From Candidula unifasciata (lineage: Eukaryota > Mollusca > Gastropoda > Stylommatophora > Geomitridae), in assembly GCA_905116865.2 (NCBI GenBank), contig CAJHNH020006902.1, positions 172,501 to 236,500 on the forward strand: a DNA stretch of 64,000 nucleotides, in the 5' to 3' direction. This document shows positions 21,620 to 32,964 of the stretch, one piece after another (positions within the stretch are counted from its first letter, which is position 1; the number at the start of each line of letters is the position of its first letter). The notes below the pieces were generated by a model that saw only the letters and a program-made list of their open reading frames with translations, made no database searches and was not told the origin of the DNA. The position numbers and the translations under genes are program-made.

Positions 21620-21990
21620 TTTTTCCCCACATAATTTCCTTCCCCTTTCTTATCATCATCATCATCATCATGTGCCTTGCTGACTGGCGTGGGCGATCAT
21701 GCCTCTCCATAATCTGCGATCTCCTGCAGCATGTATCAGTTCGTGTGCCGACACACCTCCATGCCATTCAAAAAACGGTCAAGCATCTTCTCTCGTTGTC
21801 TTCCTCTATCTCTCCTTCCACATATCTTTCCAGTGGTCACAACATGTTCTATTTTCCCTCTTCTCATAACATGGCCGAAAAATGATGACTGTTTCCTTCT
21901 GATGTCTGTGATAAGTTGTCTTCGGGCTCCCGCCTCTTTCAAAACCTCTTGGTTGCTCTTTTTGGCTGTCCAAGGTATTTTCTTATACAT
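21620..21990 (-). mobile_element. LINE ORF2 C-terminal fragment, family III (RTE-like)
   Basis: A minus-strand frame from 21990 reads KKSNQEVLKEAGARRQLITD, IRRKQSSFFGHVMRRGKIEH and a GRRDRGRQREKMLDRF region: the standard SN-x-E-V-L, FFGHVMRR and RGRQR-x-K-x-LD order of RTE-like C termini. The stretch to 21620 holds the degraded C-terminal tail. A (TCA)n-like run at 21652-21670 interrupts it. Confidence 0.85.
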
Positions 21991-22423
21991 ATGGTGAATT
22001 GTCTCTGTGTTACAATACTATTATATGTCACTTCATGTGTGATAAACACACTAACCAGTATTGATTCGCACTCGCTGAGCAGCGACGCCGGAATCCGGGT
22101 ACTCAGGAATGTTGAGCCACCCCCTATTGTTGTTTGTTGTTGTTGTTGTTGTTGTTGTTGTTGGGGTCTTACTATCCTCCTCTGAATAATATTTAGGGGG
22201 ATGTGCCCCATTCCTCCTCCCACCAACCTAGACAATTTGCAGTTAGGATAAGTGCACGCAACACTTATGTTCTAGAACAGTGCATAATTTTTGGCACAAA
22301 ATGACCTTGGCTTCCTTGTCGATCAAGCCTTGAGTAGGGTACCAGATACAGTCCTGGGAAGTAAAGGCAGTCGGCGTGATGCTGACCACATAACCCACCA
22401 AGTGCCATTTCGTCTAAACTAGT

Positions 22424-22598
22424 GATTCCCAAACTGTGCGCCGTGGTGCCCCGGGAAGCCGCGACCTCTTCACGGGGGCGCCGAAAGTTTATTTTGTACA
22501 TACGAATAGTCATACTTTTACTTAGGTTGGGGCGCCGAAGAAAAATTGTAATTAAAAAAAATAGGTGCTGCGACTGAGACAAGTTTGGGAAGCACTGG
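22424..22598. mobile_element. hAT-like non-autonomous element (MITE)
   Basis: About 175 bp with terminal inverted repeats TAGTGATTCCCAAAC at the left and GTTTGGGAAGCACTG at the right. The CAGTG-x-TTCCCAAAC type is characteristic of hAT elements. The inner sequence is GC-rich with a GGGGCGCC block and no coding capacity. The host flanks (GTCTAAAC and GTTTTATA) give only an imperfect 8-bp duplication. Confidence 0.82.
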
Positions 22599-22632
22599 TT
22601 TTATACAACATAGATCTAGCCTTGTATACCAA

Positions 22633-23248
22633 GGGAGCAAGATGTCATCTACAGGAGATACCGCACCAGAAATACCATTTAGAATAGCACTGGCATCTAG
22701 TGCCTTCAATAAACTGTCCAACATCTGGAAATCAAAGACACTTAGCAAACACACAAAACTCAAGATCTTCAATTCTTGTGTGATTCCAGTACTAACCTAT
22801 GGATGCGAGAGCTGGAAATCAACGAAAACTCTAGACACAAAATTAGACAATTTTGAAAATAAATGCCTTAGAAGAATACTAAATTTCAAATGGTCAGATT
22901 TCCGAACAAATACACAAATAAGGCAAGAATCCAGGCAAGAGTATGTGTCTAATTTTATACGAAAACGCTGCTGGAACTATGTCGGCCACGCCCTTAGAAT
23001 GGATAAATCAAGACTTCCTTACCAAGCCCTCATTTGGACACCACAGGGGAAAATATCTCGTGGAAGACCAAGGGAAACCCTACGTAGAACTATCATCAGG
23101 GAAGGCTCACTCATGGGCCACTCAAACATCCAAGACCTACAACAGATTGCAACGAACCGCCATGCATGGAGAGTCATGACCACCGCCATGCATGGAGAGT
23201 CATGACCTCTGCCTTATGTGCCGCACTCGACACAAGAGGAAAGACTAA
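22633..23248 (+). mobile_element. LINE ORF2 C-terminal part with 12-bp target-site duplication
   Basis: CTTGTATACCAA at 22621-22632 is repeated at 23249-23260. The open frame (to 23205) reads TKLKIFNSCVIPVLTYGCES, then an LRRILNFKWSDFRTN stretch, NYVGHALRM and ISRGRPRETLRR. This matches the thumb and C-terminal region of an RTE-like reverse transcriptase downstream of the catalytic core. The catalytic residues lie 5' of the truncation point and are absent. A 17-bp direct duplication (CATGCATGGAGAGTCATGAC) lies near the 3' end. A young copy with its frame still open. Confidence 0.92.
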
Positions 23249-23389
23249 CTTGTATACCAATATACTTAAAGGTGTTGGAAAAAGGTTCTGTACTGACTTT
23301 CTTGTTAACGGTATGCGTTCCTGGAGCACCATGTGAGAGGGTTTTTTCAAGCAAAAATGAATCAAGAGTTGTCTTAAGTCCGGAAGCCG

Positions 23390-23652
23390 CCGTGGTGTAG
23401 CGGCTAGTTGCTCGCCTGGGGATTCGAAGGTCGTGGGTTCAGGTTATCTTAGAGGGGGTCTTTCTTTTATTTTTAAAAATGAGCTTGGCTTCCCTGTCGG
23501 CCCAGCCTTAAATGGGTTGGTAAAGTCTTGGGTAATAAGGACAACCGACGTAATGTGTCCCTGACACCCACTGAGTGCCAATCGTTCTGTAAAAATATAG
23601 TTCTAGCCCTGTATGCACAATCAACCTAAAGGCGTGAAAATGGGTCCTTTAC
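23390..23652 (+). mobile_element. SINE-C, head type 1
   Basis: Head GCCGCCGTGGTGTAGCGGCT, GATTCGAAGGTCGTGGGTTC (B-box region), then body with CCCAGCCTTAAATGGGTTGG, GACAACCGACGTAATG, and the 3' end AACCTAAAGGCGTGAAAATG followed by GGTCCTTTACTT. The 3' end was later hit by the LINE at 23658-24016. Confidence 0.88.
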
Positions 23653-23657
23653 TTACT

Positions 23658-24016
23658 TCTTTTTCCGCCTTTCTATCCCCAAATGGAGCATAGGCCCTCT
23701 ACCAACTCACGCCAAGTCGTTCTATCCTTTGCCATTGCATGAAGCTCTACCCCATGTCCTTCCCATCTTTCTAACTTCATTCTCCAGCTCTCTTCTCTAT
23801 GTGTTTGGTTTTTTTTTTTTTTGGCCTTCCTTTATTCCTATGCCCCTGTGGGTTCCAACGCAAAGACATTCTAGTTATGCTGTTCTCCTGTTTTCTCAGT
23901 GTGTGTCCTATCCAACGCCAGCGTCTTTTCCTCACCTCTTGGTCCACTGGAGCCTGTTTAGTTCTCTCCTAAAGCTCTACATTAGTTATTCTATCATACT
24001 ATTGAATTCCTTCTAT
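23658..24016 (-). mobile_element. LINE 3' end, family II, with 13-bp target-site duplication
   Basis: TCCTTTACTTACT at 23645-23657 is repeated at 24017-24029, bounding a 359-bp, 5'-truncated insertion in minus orientation. Sequence matches 5205-5560 closely, including CACGCCAAGTCGTTCTATCC and TTCCAACGCAAAGACATTCT. The left duplication lies in the CCTTTACTT end of the adjacent SINE-C copy. Confidence 0.92.
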
Positions 24017-24119
24017 TCCTTTACTTACTATCTTAGGTCTACTATAAGGCTCTCTGCCTTAGCCATCTTGTCAATTATAAACAAAATAGCTGAAGGAATT
24101 GACTCTGATGTTGTGCTTT

Positions 24120-24340
24120 CCGGCTCTCTAGCGAAGTTGGTTAAACCTGACTTTCGCGGCGGCCGGGTGACGAACTCCTTGTGGTCCGGGTTCACTCCCG
24201 GGGGTAGGCAGAAAAGCCACATTTCTCCCATATTAATGGTACCTATAATGGAATCAATGCCGAAGGGTTGCGATATCCATAGTGCCGAGCCAAAGGGTTT
24301 ACAACTCATGGTTTCTGGATACGTTAAAAAAAAAAATGTG
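24120..24340 (+). mobile_element. SINE-A, full length
   Basis: tRNA-like head CGGCTCTCTAGCGAAGTTGG (A-box region) with B box GTCCGGGTTCACTCCCGGGG, then body CCACATTTCTCCC, GATATCCATAGTGCCGAGCC and a 3' (A)n after TTTCTGGATACGTT. Four similar full copies occur in the window. Arms around the B box pair as CCGGG/CCCGG. Confidence 0.9.
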
Positions 24341-24344
24341 CAGA

Positions 24345-25610
24345 GAACAAAGTTAGGAAAAATTTGTCGTAACGTAGTTGGGCCTAGATCGGACCCAGCT
24401 ACACACTAGCTGACCTTTCATTGATACTTGCTCAGGCTGGTCTACGTTAGAGGTGTGCATTGATGTCTTCGCAAGGCTTTATGTGTTGTGTGTTGGTCGT
24501 TGTTGTGTGAGCGGCAGCCGCTGACATTGCGTTTTCACTCGTAAGCAGAATTACTGTTTGTTGGTGGGTATATCACAACGGTCTGGGATTTTATATAGGA
24601 CATGAGTTTATTTCAGCTGTCACCGCTGGCGGGTGACGAGAAGGTACCTTTGCGTTTCTGGAGCGACACAGCGTTTAGGGAGCCACCGCAAAATGTTAAG
24701 AAGTGAGAAACGACACGGGGCGTAGAGTGCACTCTCTCGTGTGACCTCAGCTCAATCTGTAGGAGTGTGGAGAGGAGAGGGTGATGGCTAGTTGTACATG
24801 TTACCAGGTAGTTAACACCACTCACATCCTGTAATATAGAGCACGCGTGGCAGCTTGTAAGACCGTCGATACAATACAACATGGCACCAACCTGGCACCC
24901 CTGCCACTTAGACTTACGTGTCTCAAAGGTTGCATCAATAAACGTCCAGTGACGTCTCACTGTGCCCGACTTCGTTACCAGAACGTAGGAAAATTTTGTT
25001 TCCAATGCTAACGGTTGCAGTGTTGAGTAAATTACCTGAAATATAACATTTGCAATTTACCTAATTTGTTTTACTTCTTTTAATAACTTGAATGCAAAAA
25101 AATGGCCACGGGGGGGGGGGGGGGGTACAAAATATCCGTGGCTGGCACTACCTTACTGGTTACAATGTTGATTTACATGGCGACAAAGGGATTTTCAATT
25201 CTTCCTTCAACGTGAGTGGTTCCTCTTAAGTCTTTTCTCCATACATCGTTTTCCTCTTTCTGATGGTTCTTCTGTTCATGTCTGTTTTTCTTAATATTTT
25301 CTAGGTGATTTTTTTTTTTTTTTTCCCCTTTTGAGGGGGACTTTCCCCTTTCCTAAATTTGGGGTATAACAAACTGGGGAGGGGGGAAGGCATGCTCTGC
25401 ACCCCAGCCACGCCCTTATCAACACTTAGGCAATAATTTGGGCTCTCAGACCCCCCTCCCCCCCCCCCATCCCTTCCACCTCGAAACCATGGTCTCTACG
25501 CCAAGTTATATATTCCCAAGGCAAATAATAGTGCTTTCTTATTAACCCACCACAAACAGAGGAAATCCACAAGTCACAGGACACAATTTTTCAGGTGGTG
25601 GTATGTTGAG
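24345..25610. other. Mostly unassigned; repeat H end at the right
   Basis: 24613-25005 (minus) holds a 130-codon frame of ordinary composition but without any domain that I recognise; not called. Poly-G at 25110-25125 and poly-T at 25312-25324. The stretch 25530-25605 (CTTTCTTATTAACCCACCAC, GGAAATCCACAAGTCACAGG) matches the terminal part of repeat H (34388 and 54288). Confidence 0.5.
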
Positions 25611-25619
25611 CGATTGGTT

Positions 25620-25950
25620 TGGTTAGGTAGGTTAGGGTTGGAGTTAGGGTTGGAGTTAGGGTTGGAGTTAGGGTTGGAGTTAGGGTTAAGGTTAGGATTG
25701 AGGGTTAAGGTTAGGGTTGAGGTCTAGGACTTTGGAAGGATCATCTAGGGACGTCATTTAGATCGGTTAAGGAAAGGACCCAAAGGATTAGGGTTAAGAG
25801 AAATACTTGGAAATATTGGAGTTTATTTATTTGGACCATTAGGGTTATTATTATTTTTTTAAATAATAATATATCTATGATTATTATTATTATTAAGGTT
25901 AGGATTGATATTACAGATGTTGGAGTTAGGGTTAAGGTTAGGATTGAGGT
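25620..25950. repeat. Telomere-like TTAGGG-derived degenerate repeat
   Basis: Units of GGTTGGAGTTAGGGTTGGAG, then GTTAAGGTTAGGATTGAGGG. These contain TTAGGG at 12-bp or longer spacing rather than as a pure hexamer. The middle (25750-25900) is diverged, with an (ATT)n run. It could be an interstitial relic or a chance minisatellite; pure telomeric tracts are absent. Confidence 0.75.
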
Positions 25951-25984
25951 TTTGGTTAGGCAAACGCGCGAAACATATGCTTTT

Positions 25985-26600
25985 TTAGACAACAGATGCT
26001 TTTATTAGAGAACAGATGCTTTTATTAGAGAACAGATGCTTTTATTAGAGAACAGATGCTTTATTAGAGAACAGACCCTTTTAATTAGGCAACAGAACTT
26101 TTATCAGAATACAGATGCTTTTATTAGACAACAGATTTATTAGAAAATAGATGCTTTTTTTTAGAAATAATAATGCTTTTATTAGATTATTATGATTATT
26201 ATTACACAATTATGCTTTTATTAGAATATTAGATGATTTGCTGAAGAACAATATGCTTTAATAGAGAACATATGCTTTATTAGAGAACAGATTTTATGTA
26301 GAGAACAGATGCTTTTTTTACACAACAGAAGCTTTTATTAGAGAACACATGCTTTTATTAGAGAACATATGCTTTTATTGAGAGAACATATGCTTTTATT
26401 AGAGAACATATGCTTTTATTAGAGAACAGATGCTTTTATTAGAGAACATATGCTTTTATTAGAGAACAGATGCTTTTATTAGACAACAGATGCTTTTATT
26501 ACAGAACAGATGCTTTTATTAGAGAACAGATGCTTTTATTAGAGAACAGATGCTTTTATTAGAGAACAGATGCTTTTATTAGAGAACATATGCTGCTTTA
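25985..26600. repeat. 20-bp minisatellite
   Basis: Unit AGAGAACAGATGCTTTTATT, nearly perfect at 26330-26590 and degraded at 26080-26320, where ATTATT and gaps interrupt it. About 28 units in all. Confidence 0.95.
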
Positions 26601-26604
26601 GTTG

Positions 26605-27104
26605 AAGAAAATTTATATAAATGGTGAAAGTAGATCACTGAGAACTCCTACACAATAATGGGTGCAGTGGGTGGGGGCGCTCAAGGGACATGAGCTGCCA
26701 ATCTCCGGTGCCTATGGTTGACGGTATGCATGTATGTTGCGCAAGTTAATATGATGTTGGTAATAAGATATCTCTGTGCTATTGTTCTCTTTATCAAGTC
26801 AACATAACATCATAGCGCGTCTTACGCCCACATCTAATTCACAAATTAGGGTAAGTTCATAAACAGTTTGAGATTAGATATGCCCCACCCCACCCCCCCC
26901 CCCCCACTTCCCACCTCCGGCCCACCCGCATTGTAACCCATAAATATGTCAAAGCGTAACCGAGTTTTGCTATACTCAGTGGCTTAGCTAGGAAAGGGGG
27001 AGGGGGGTGTTTGCAGTGTCATAGGACAGTGGTGCCAGCCGTCCGGGTGTCATTACTGAGAAGGGGGGGGGGGGGGTAAAAAAGTGGCGAAAATATGTAA
27101 AGTA
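26605..27104. other. Unassigned, with a possible DNA-transposon end
   Basis: At 26978 the sequence CTCAGTGGCTTAGCTAGG resembles hAT-type termini (CAGTGGCGTAGCTAGG class), and 27425-27450 (ATTCGCCACTCTGGCG) could be its partner. If so, the SINE-C copy at 27105-27345 is nested inside. Poly-C at about 26887-26907 and poly-G at about 27064-27076. No gene seen. Confidence 0.35.
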
Positions 27105-27345
27105 AAGAAAAGGACACTTTACCACGCATTTAGTCGTACTGGGTATATAGGGCTAGACCGATATTTTTAAAGACTAATTGGCACTTGGTGGGTGATGTCG
27201 TCAGCAACGCGCCGTCAGCCTTTACTTCCCAGGACTGCACCTGGTACCCACTCAAGGCTGGGTCGACCTGTCAGTCAAAGCCATTTTTGAAAAAGAAATC
27301 TGGCTCCCATCCGCTGGCCGGGCGTCTAGCCACGGCGACTACCTC
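27105..27345 (-). mobile_element. SINE-C, head damaged
   Basis: Minus-strand body is clear: the plus strand reads AGGACACTTTACCACGCATT at the 3' end, then GGGTATATAGGGCTAGACCG and TACTTCCCAGGACTGCACCT. The head region near 27300-27345 is shortened (CCGGGCGTCTAGCCACGGCG), so the B box is missing. Confidence 0.82.
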
Positions 27346-27449
27346 GAAAATATGTAGGCTTACAATATATATGTGTGTGTGTGAGGGGGGGGGGGCGGCA
27401 AGAAAATTCCTGCACCGGGTGCCACCTGACCTTGATTCGCCACTCTGGC

Positions 27450-28401
<952 letters not shown>

Positions 28402-28427
28402 TAGGTTTTCATAGATTCAGATTCAAC

Positions 28428-28500
28428 AGTCTGGTGGAATAGTTGTTAGTGAGATTGCCGACTTGACAAGTGGTTCGGGTTTAATTCTCAGAAATAGAAG
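28428..28500 (+). mobile_element. tRNA-like segment in the Runx intron
   Basis: Begins 60 bp after the splice donor: GTCTGGTGGAATAGTTGTTA resembles an A-box arm, and GGTTCGGGTTTAATTCTC resembles a B box. Reads like a degraded tRNA-derived SINE head; no body from the other families follows. Confidence 0.4.
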
Positions 28501-28504
28501 CATT

Positions 28505-28955
28505 GTTTTTCAATCAGTTCGGCTGTTCCTTTATGAAGTTTACAATCGTGACCTGGAGGAGGGCAAAGACGTCCGTGTCAAGGGCTGGCTCTCATAGGTA
28601 CTTTATTTTTAATTCACCTACAAACAAAGGACATCCTGGAGTTCCTGTGAAATTCAAATATTCGTGGGGTGTTAAAGGTTTTGGTTAGGATAAGGATAAG
28701 TCGGTGTCTCTTATGTGGTCGGGGTTGACAAAGACCCCAACCTATAACACCCCTACAATATTGGACTTTTCCGGGAGCTCTAGGATTTTCCTTATTTGAG
28801 GTGAACTGAAAAGAAAGTATCCTCCTATCTCACGTAGCCGGAGCTAGTCGGCATGACCCATCGAGTGCTGATAGGTCTGTGATGCTACGGATGTAGCATC
28901 ATATGTTCCAGACGCCAGCGATATAAGAAAAAAAGGGGGGGGGGTTGTTAAATTT
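28505..28955. other. Intronic interval with a weak dispersed repeat
   Basis: 28760-28840 (AATATTGGACTTTTCCGGGA, GGTGAACTGAAAAGAAAGTA) resembles 38005-38090 and 37815-37840, a diffuse repeat with inverted partial copies. No exon recognised. Confidence 0.4.
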
Positions 28956-28959
28956 ACTT

Positions 28960-29350
28960 AGTAGCGCTTGTTAATCATATAAATGTTGTTGTAAGAAGCG
29001 TTCTTGACTGGGATCATGCTGGATGTGTTACCGTATAGAACAGATAGAATCGAGACAGATTAAAGTTGTGACCAGATGAGAATAATTGCATGTACACGGT
29101 TCTTGATACGTCTCACTGGACATGTTATGAGAAGGAGTAGACTCGGGAACTTTGTAATAGCTAGCATGATTGGTGGATAGGGAGCTAGGGTGGAGGTGAG
29201 GGGATTTGGGGGGGGGGGGAGATAGATAAATACCTGGATGGCTTGGCTATATATATGTGGGCGAGACAAGAACGTTGACCTGATCCGTTATTCTGGTGAT
29301 CCTGAGAGATGACGAAACCTGCCAGCCTACGCTACATGAGGTTTATGATA
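28960..29350 (+). mobile_element. LINE ORF2 C-terminal fragment (RTE-like), decayed
   Basis: Plus-strand frames give LTGHVMRRSRLGNFVIASMI, then after a poly-G interruption (29208-29219) NTWMAWLYMWARQE and a DPLFW-like end. The pattern (GHVMRR, a G-x-x-EGKRARGR-like block lost to frameshift, then YLDGLA-like) fits RTE-like C termini. Multiple disruptions. Same orientation as the Runx gene, inside its presumed intron. Confidence 0.75.
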
Positions 29351-29374
29351 GAAGCAATTATGTTTACGTTTATT

Positions 29375-29590
29375 CGACGGATCAACATCATGGCACACGG
29401 GTGTAACCCATAAGTGCCCCGTTCTACTTCTAACTCAAGCCTGAGTCTGAAGAATCTCAGCGTGGTGCACGTTCTCCGTTGCACCGGCGACGATCCTGAA
29501 ATTCTTTGGATAGATTTTTAAACTCCAAATTTTGCCAGGGCAGCGTCGTTAGGCTACTCTTTTACGATTTTCAACTGCCAAATTAAAGTA
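29375..29590 (+). mobile_element. Repeat F copy
   Basis: From GGATCAACATCATGGCACAC to TTTTCAACTGCCAAATT, collinear with 13195-13415. The two copies differ by scattered substitutions, so they are not recent duplicates. Confidence 0.78.
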
Positions 29591-29594
29591 GCAT

Positions 29595-30150
29595 ATGTCT
29601 ACGACGAAAGACAACGAGAAAAGTATAGTTGTTATACTTACAATGAAAGTATAGCGTGTTCTGGGGTAAACAAAAGGTAAAGAGCCTACCCGAATAGTGA
29701 AGGCAGCGAGTAATACAAATCACACTGGGTTTTACCGATAGGGTGACTATGGACTTCCTTTAACCAGGCCACGGAATCCTAAATTTGGTGGTCCGTTTCA
29801 GAAACAAAAAACTAAATAAAATTCTTTAACTCAACTACTATGTGATCGAAAGTGTTGAAATCTTGCAAGGCAGATTTAGTGATCTTGTCAAGGGTTTTCG
29901 CAGTGACGTCAGATTTACGGGAGCTTTATTTTTATTTTGTGTGCTGGTGACAGTTTTTCAAGTTTTACAGTAGCTCAGAAGAAATTATTTGCCCCTCAAG
30001 TTTGTCTACATTAATTTCCATGTGTTTTAGCGAGAAGTTATCATCTTGAGGTGAGTGGCACGGGATCGTTCAGCTCGGGAGCTCTAGATTGTGGAGAAAA
30101 TTATAATTTGTACAAAACGGATTACTTGCTCAATTACAGTAAAAAATTTT
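29595..30150. other. Unassigned intronic interval
   Basis: No repeat family or exon recognised. Base composition is ordinary and no long frame is present. A candidate place to look for conserved regulatory DNA, but nothing in the sequence alone shows this. Confidence 0.4.
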
Positions 30151-30675
30151 AGGGTCACACAAATGATATAGTGTTAAAATGATGTAGTGTTACAATGTAG
30201 TCTTAAAATGGTGTTGTGTTAAAATATAGTGTTTCAAACATCTTGTTAAAATGGCGTAGTGTTAAAAGGATGTAGTGTTAAAATGGTGTGTTAAAATGGC
30301 GTAGTGTTAAAATGATGCACTGTTAAAATAGTTTAATGGTAAAATGTAGTGTTAGAATGGTGTAGTGTTAAAATGTAGTGTTAGAATGGTGTAGTGTTAA
30401 AATGTAGTGTTAGAATGGTGTAGTGTTAAAATGTAGTGTTTGAATGGTGTAGTGTTAAAATGTAGTGTTAGAATGGTGTAGTGTTAGAATGGTGTAGTGT
30501 TAAAATGTAGTGTTAGAATGGTGTAGTGTTAGAATGGTGTAGTGTTAGAATGGTGTGGTGTTAAAATGTAGTGTTAGAATGGTGTAGTGTTAGAATGGTG
30601 TAGTGTTAGAATGGTGTAGTGTTAGAATGGTGTGGTGTTAAAATGTAGTGTTAAAATAGTGTGGTGTTGAAAAAT
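30150..30675. repeat. 16-bp minisatellite
   Basis: Unit GTGTTAGAATGGTGTA, alternating with GTGTTAAAATGTA. Diverged at the left (30150-30350) and homogeneous at 30360-30640. About 32 units. Confidence 0.94.
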
Positions 30676-31830
30676 GTAACCGAAATCTGGCATTTAAAGA
30701 AAACCACCTTTCCTGCGTAGCTGTAAAGTATTTAAGCACAATGACATTCACAGTGTAAAGATGCCATGCAACACGTTTGCTAATTAAGCTCTCCGATGGA
30801 CGCTTAAAGGAAGTATACATCTGGGTTGCACATGGGCTCACCGGTAGACGACTTCGTTGCCGATCGGGACAGTATTTGGGTCTGTCTCCTCTGACTGCGC
30901 CAACACTGTAGGAGACTTTTTCAGGGTTTCTTGGCGGCAAGCAGTGCTAAGTCATTTTTATCCGGCGCATATACCCTGGTCACAATTATAACTTACAGCT
31001 GCCCCTTCAGGCATGTTGTTTGAACATGACGATTTCTTCCCGTAAAGCAAGCCAAGCCAAGACCTACGGGAATCTTGAGGAGGACAGTAGAAAAGGGGGG
31101 GGGGGAGAGAAATGTAAAATGACATTTGAATACATATATGCAGAAAAGCAGCAGGCCTGTTCACGTTTCCCTGCACTCTACACACATTTCTCAGTCTTAT
31201 CTAGGTCAGAGGGGTATCACGTTGTACTGCTTTCTTCGAAAAGAGTCTCTCATGTGACCTAGGCTCCGGGTGTGGATATGGGGTGTTTGGGTTAGGGCCA
31301 GTTGTAGATCTTCTGGGGTCGTTGAAAGGTGTGTAGTAAAGAACACGAGAAGGGTGCCGCGGCGGACCAAGTTTGAGAACTGCTGCTGTAGGGTGTGGGA
31401 GAAACGTCAGGTTTAAAAAGAACAGATGCAACTTGCGAACATGGCACATTTACGGCCTGTACAGGTGGGCGTTCACGGCGAACCCGTCATGTCTTAGACA
31501 TGCGGTGTCTCTGTCAACTTGATCCCGTGTCGCAGCACACTCCTCGAGTTCCGGGACGGCTCCAGGCTAAAGGTAACACCGTTTACCTCGGTCATTATCA
31601 TGTACTAGTACTTTACTACACAGGAATGTCGTTCGCTGAAGTCTCCTTCTAGGCATTTGGAATGACAGGAGAATTTAACAGGTATTGATTGGCATTTCTA
31701 GAAGTTACAGGGGCACCCCAACCTAGGTGATCTGGCACGCTTGTGGCGCCGTCCCCATTCCATATAAACTGTAACTGTAAGGGTGGGCAGAGCACCCCCT
31801 CCCCCATCCCTCCTTTCTTGAAAACTTTCT
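30676..31830. other. Mostly unassigned; fragments of repeat H and a hAT-like end
   Basis: 31280-31330 (GTTTGGGTTAGGGCCAGTTG, TAGATCTTCTGGGGTCG) matches the inner part of repeat H. 31361-31376 (AAGTTTGAGAACTGCTG) resembles a hAT terminal repeat without a visible partner. A poly-G tract lies near 31097-31106. Short frames on either strand have no recognisable domain. Confidence 0.45.
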
Positions 31831-31834
31831 AGAC

Positions 31835-32960
31835 AGCTTTATACCCAGCTTCTTCTGTTGACATCTTTGCGAAGTCTTCTGCCGGCGAGCCAGTGCGCGA
31901 ACCGGTCGCCGACTGACTTTCTAAGCTTCAGCGTATTTAGCTGTATACCTAAATGCGGCACGGACCGAGCTCCAACAGAGAATGCCGTTAAGCCCGGTAA
32001 AAAACGACAACACTGGAAGTTCACGACAGTTCGCTTAGTGCCCAGATGATCTGGTTATCTGCACAGATGGTTCAGTGTTAAGAGGGAAGAGAAAAGCCTG
32101 TGGTTTCATAGCGAAAGCCAATGTAAAATCTTTAGTGCTGGACGGCCTAGCATACGATACCACAACATCTAGCATGAGAATGGAGGTGGAGGTGGTAACT
32201 GCAGCTTGCCGGTGGCTAAAAAACAAGATGCATACACAAATCATAATTGTAAATGACTCATGCATGCTGAGAAAAGTGACATAGTGAAAAAAGTGAAGAC
32301 AGAAATGCTTTGAGCAGAGTGGCAAGCTTCACTGGGAAGATCACAGGTAGGGCGCATACTTTTGATCTTTTCTCCAGGCAATGCCGGCGTGGTGGTCAAT
32401 AAACAGGCAGACAGACTGGCTGGATCTGCACAACTAGGTGGTAAATTGATACATGAAAAGGCAGATGTGGTCAAGGCCCCTTGGAAACAAGCAACGGAAT
32501 AAGTAGAGAAAGAAGATTATTATGGCCTAGAAAGAATGAGGCCCCTGGGTGTAACCAGAGGGTTTGGCCGGCTCACTAGAGGAAGCTCGGCTCTCTATCG
32601 CAGTTGGCTAAACTGGATTGCGCGGAGACCGGGTGACGAACTCCTTGTGGTCCGGGTTCAATCCCGGGGGTAGGCAGGAAAGCCACATTTCTCCCAGATT
32701 TACAGTATTAACAATGGAATCAAGGCCGAAAGGTTGCTATATCCATAATACCGAGCCTAAGGGTTAACAACTTATGGCTTCTGGATACTAAAACAAACAA
32801 ACAAAATAAACAAACTCAGAGGAAAAGCAAGACGGAGATTTACCCAGATTACGACTGGTACCATTAGTATTGGAACAATGACTGGCTGCTGAAGATGAGA
32901 ACGAAGCACGCACGGGAATGCCCTTAGTGATGTGATGTCAATTCCTGACTCAACTCGACA
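31835..32960 (+). mobile_element. LINE with RNase H domain, copy 3, interrupted by SINE-A
   Basis: 32050-32285 encodes the start of RNase H: LVICTDGSVLRGKRKACGFI (first catalytic Asp in CTDGSV), TSSMRMEVEVVTAACRWL (catalytic Glu), and IIIVNDSCMLRKV (the Asp strand, changed to ND). Further on, the motif FSPGNAGVVVNKQADRLAGS corresponds to the PGHAG-GNE-AD region. 32815-32960 continues the homology to copy 1 after the SINE. Frame changes make it inactive. The upstream part (31835-32040) is assigned by continuity only. Confidence 0.78.
32588..32813 (+). mobile_element. SINE-A inserted in the RNase H LINE
   Basis: Head GGCTCTCTATCGCAGTTGGC, B box GGTCCGGGTTCAATCCCGGG, body as at 24120, and tail TTCTGGATACTAAAAC with an (AAAC)n-like end. 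Flanks CTCACTAGAGGAAGC (32572-32586) and CTCAGAGGAAAAGC (32815-32828) are imperfect copies of one target sequence, as shown by the uninterrupted homologous site in copy 1 near 14398. Confidence 0.9.
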
Positions 32961-32964
32961 AAAC

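Larger units (their letters stand above)
22305..23295 (+). mobile_element. SINE-C body split by two later insertions
   Basis: Three collinear SINE-C segments: 22305-22423 (GGGAAGTAAAGGCAGTCGGC, GATGCTGACCACATAACCCA), 22599-22632 (ATAGATCTAGCCTTGTATAC) and 23249-23295 (TATACTTAAAGGTGTTGGAA). Placed in order they follow the body of intact copies such as 23390-23652. A hAT-like element and a LINE occupy the two gaps. No tRNA-like head is preserved at the left end. Confidence 0.85.

Noticed and set aside
30638..30940. 100-codon minus-strand frame
   Set aside because: Starts in unique sequence and runs into the 16-bp minisatellite; no domain recognised.
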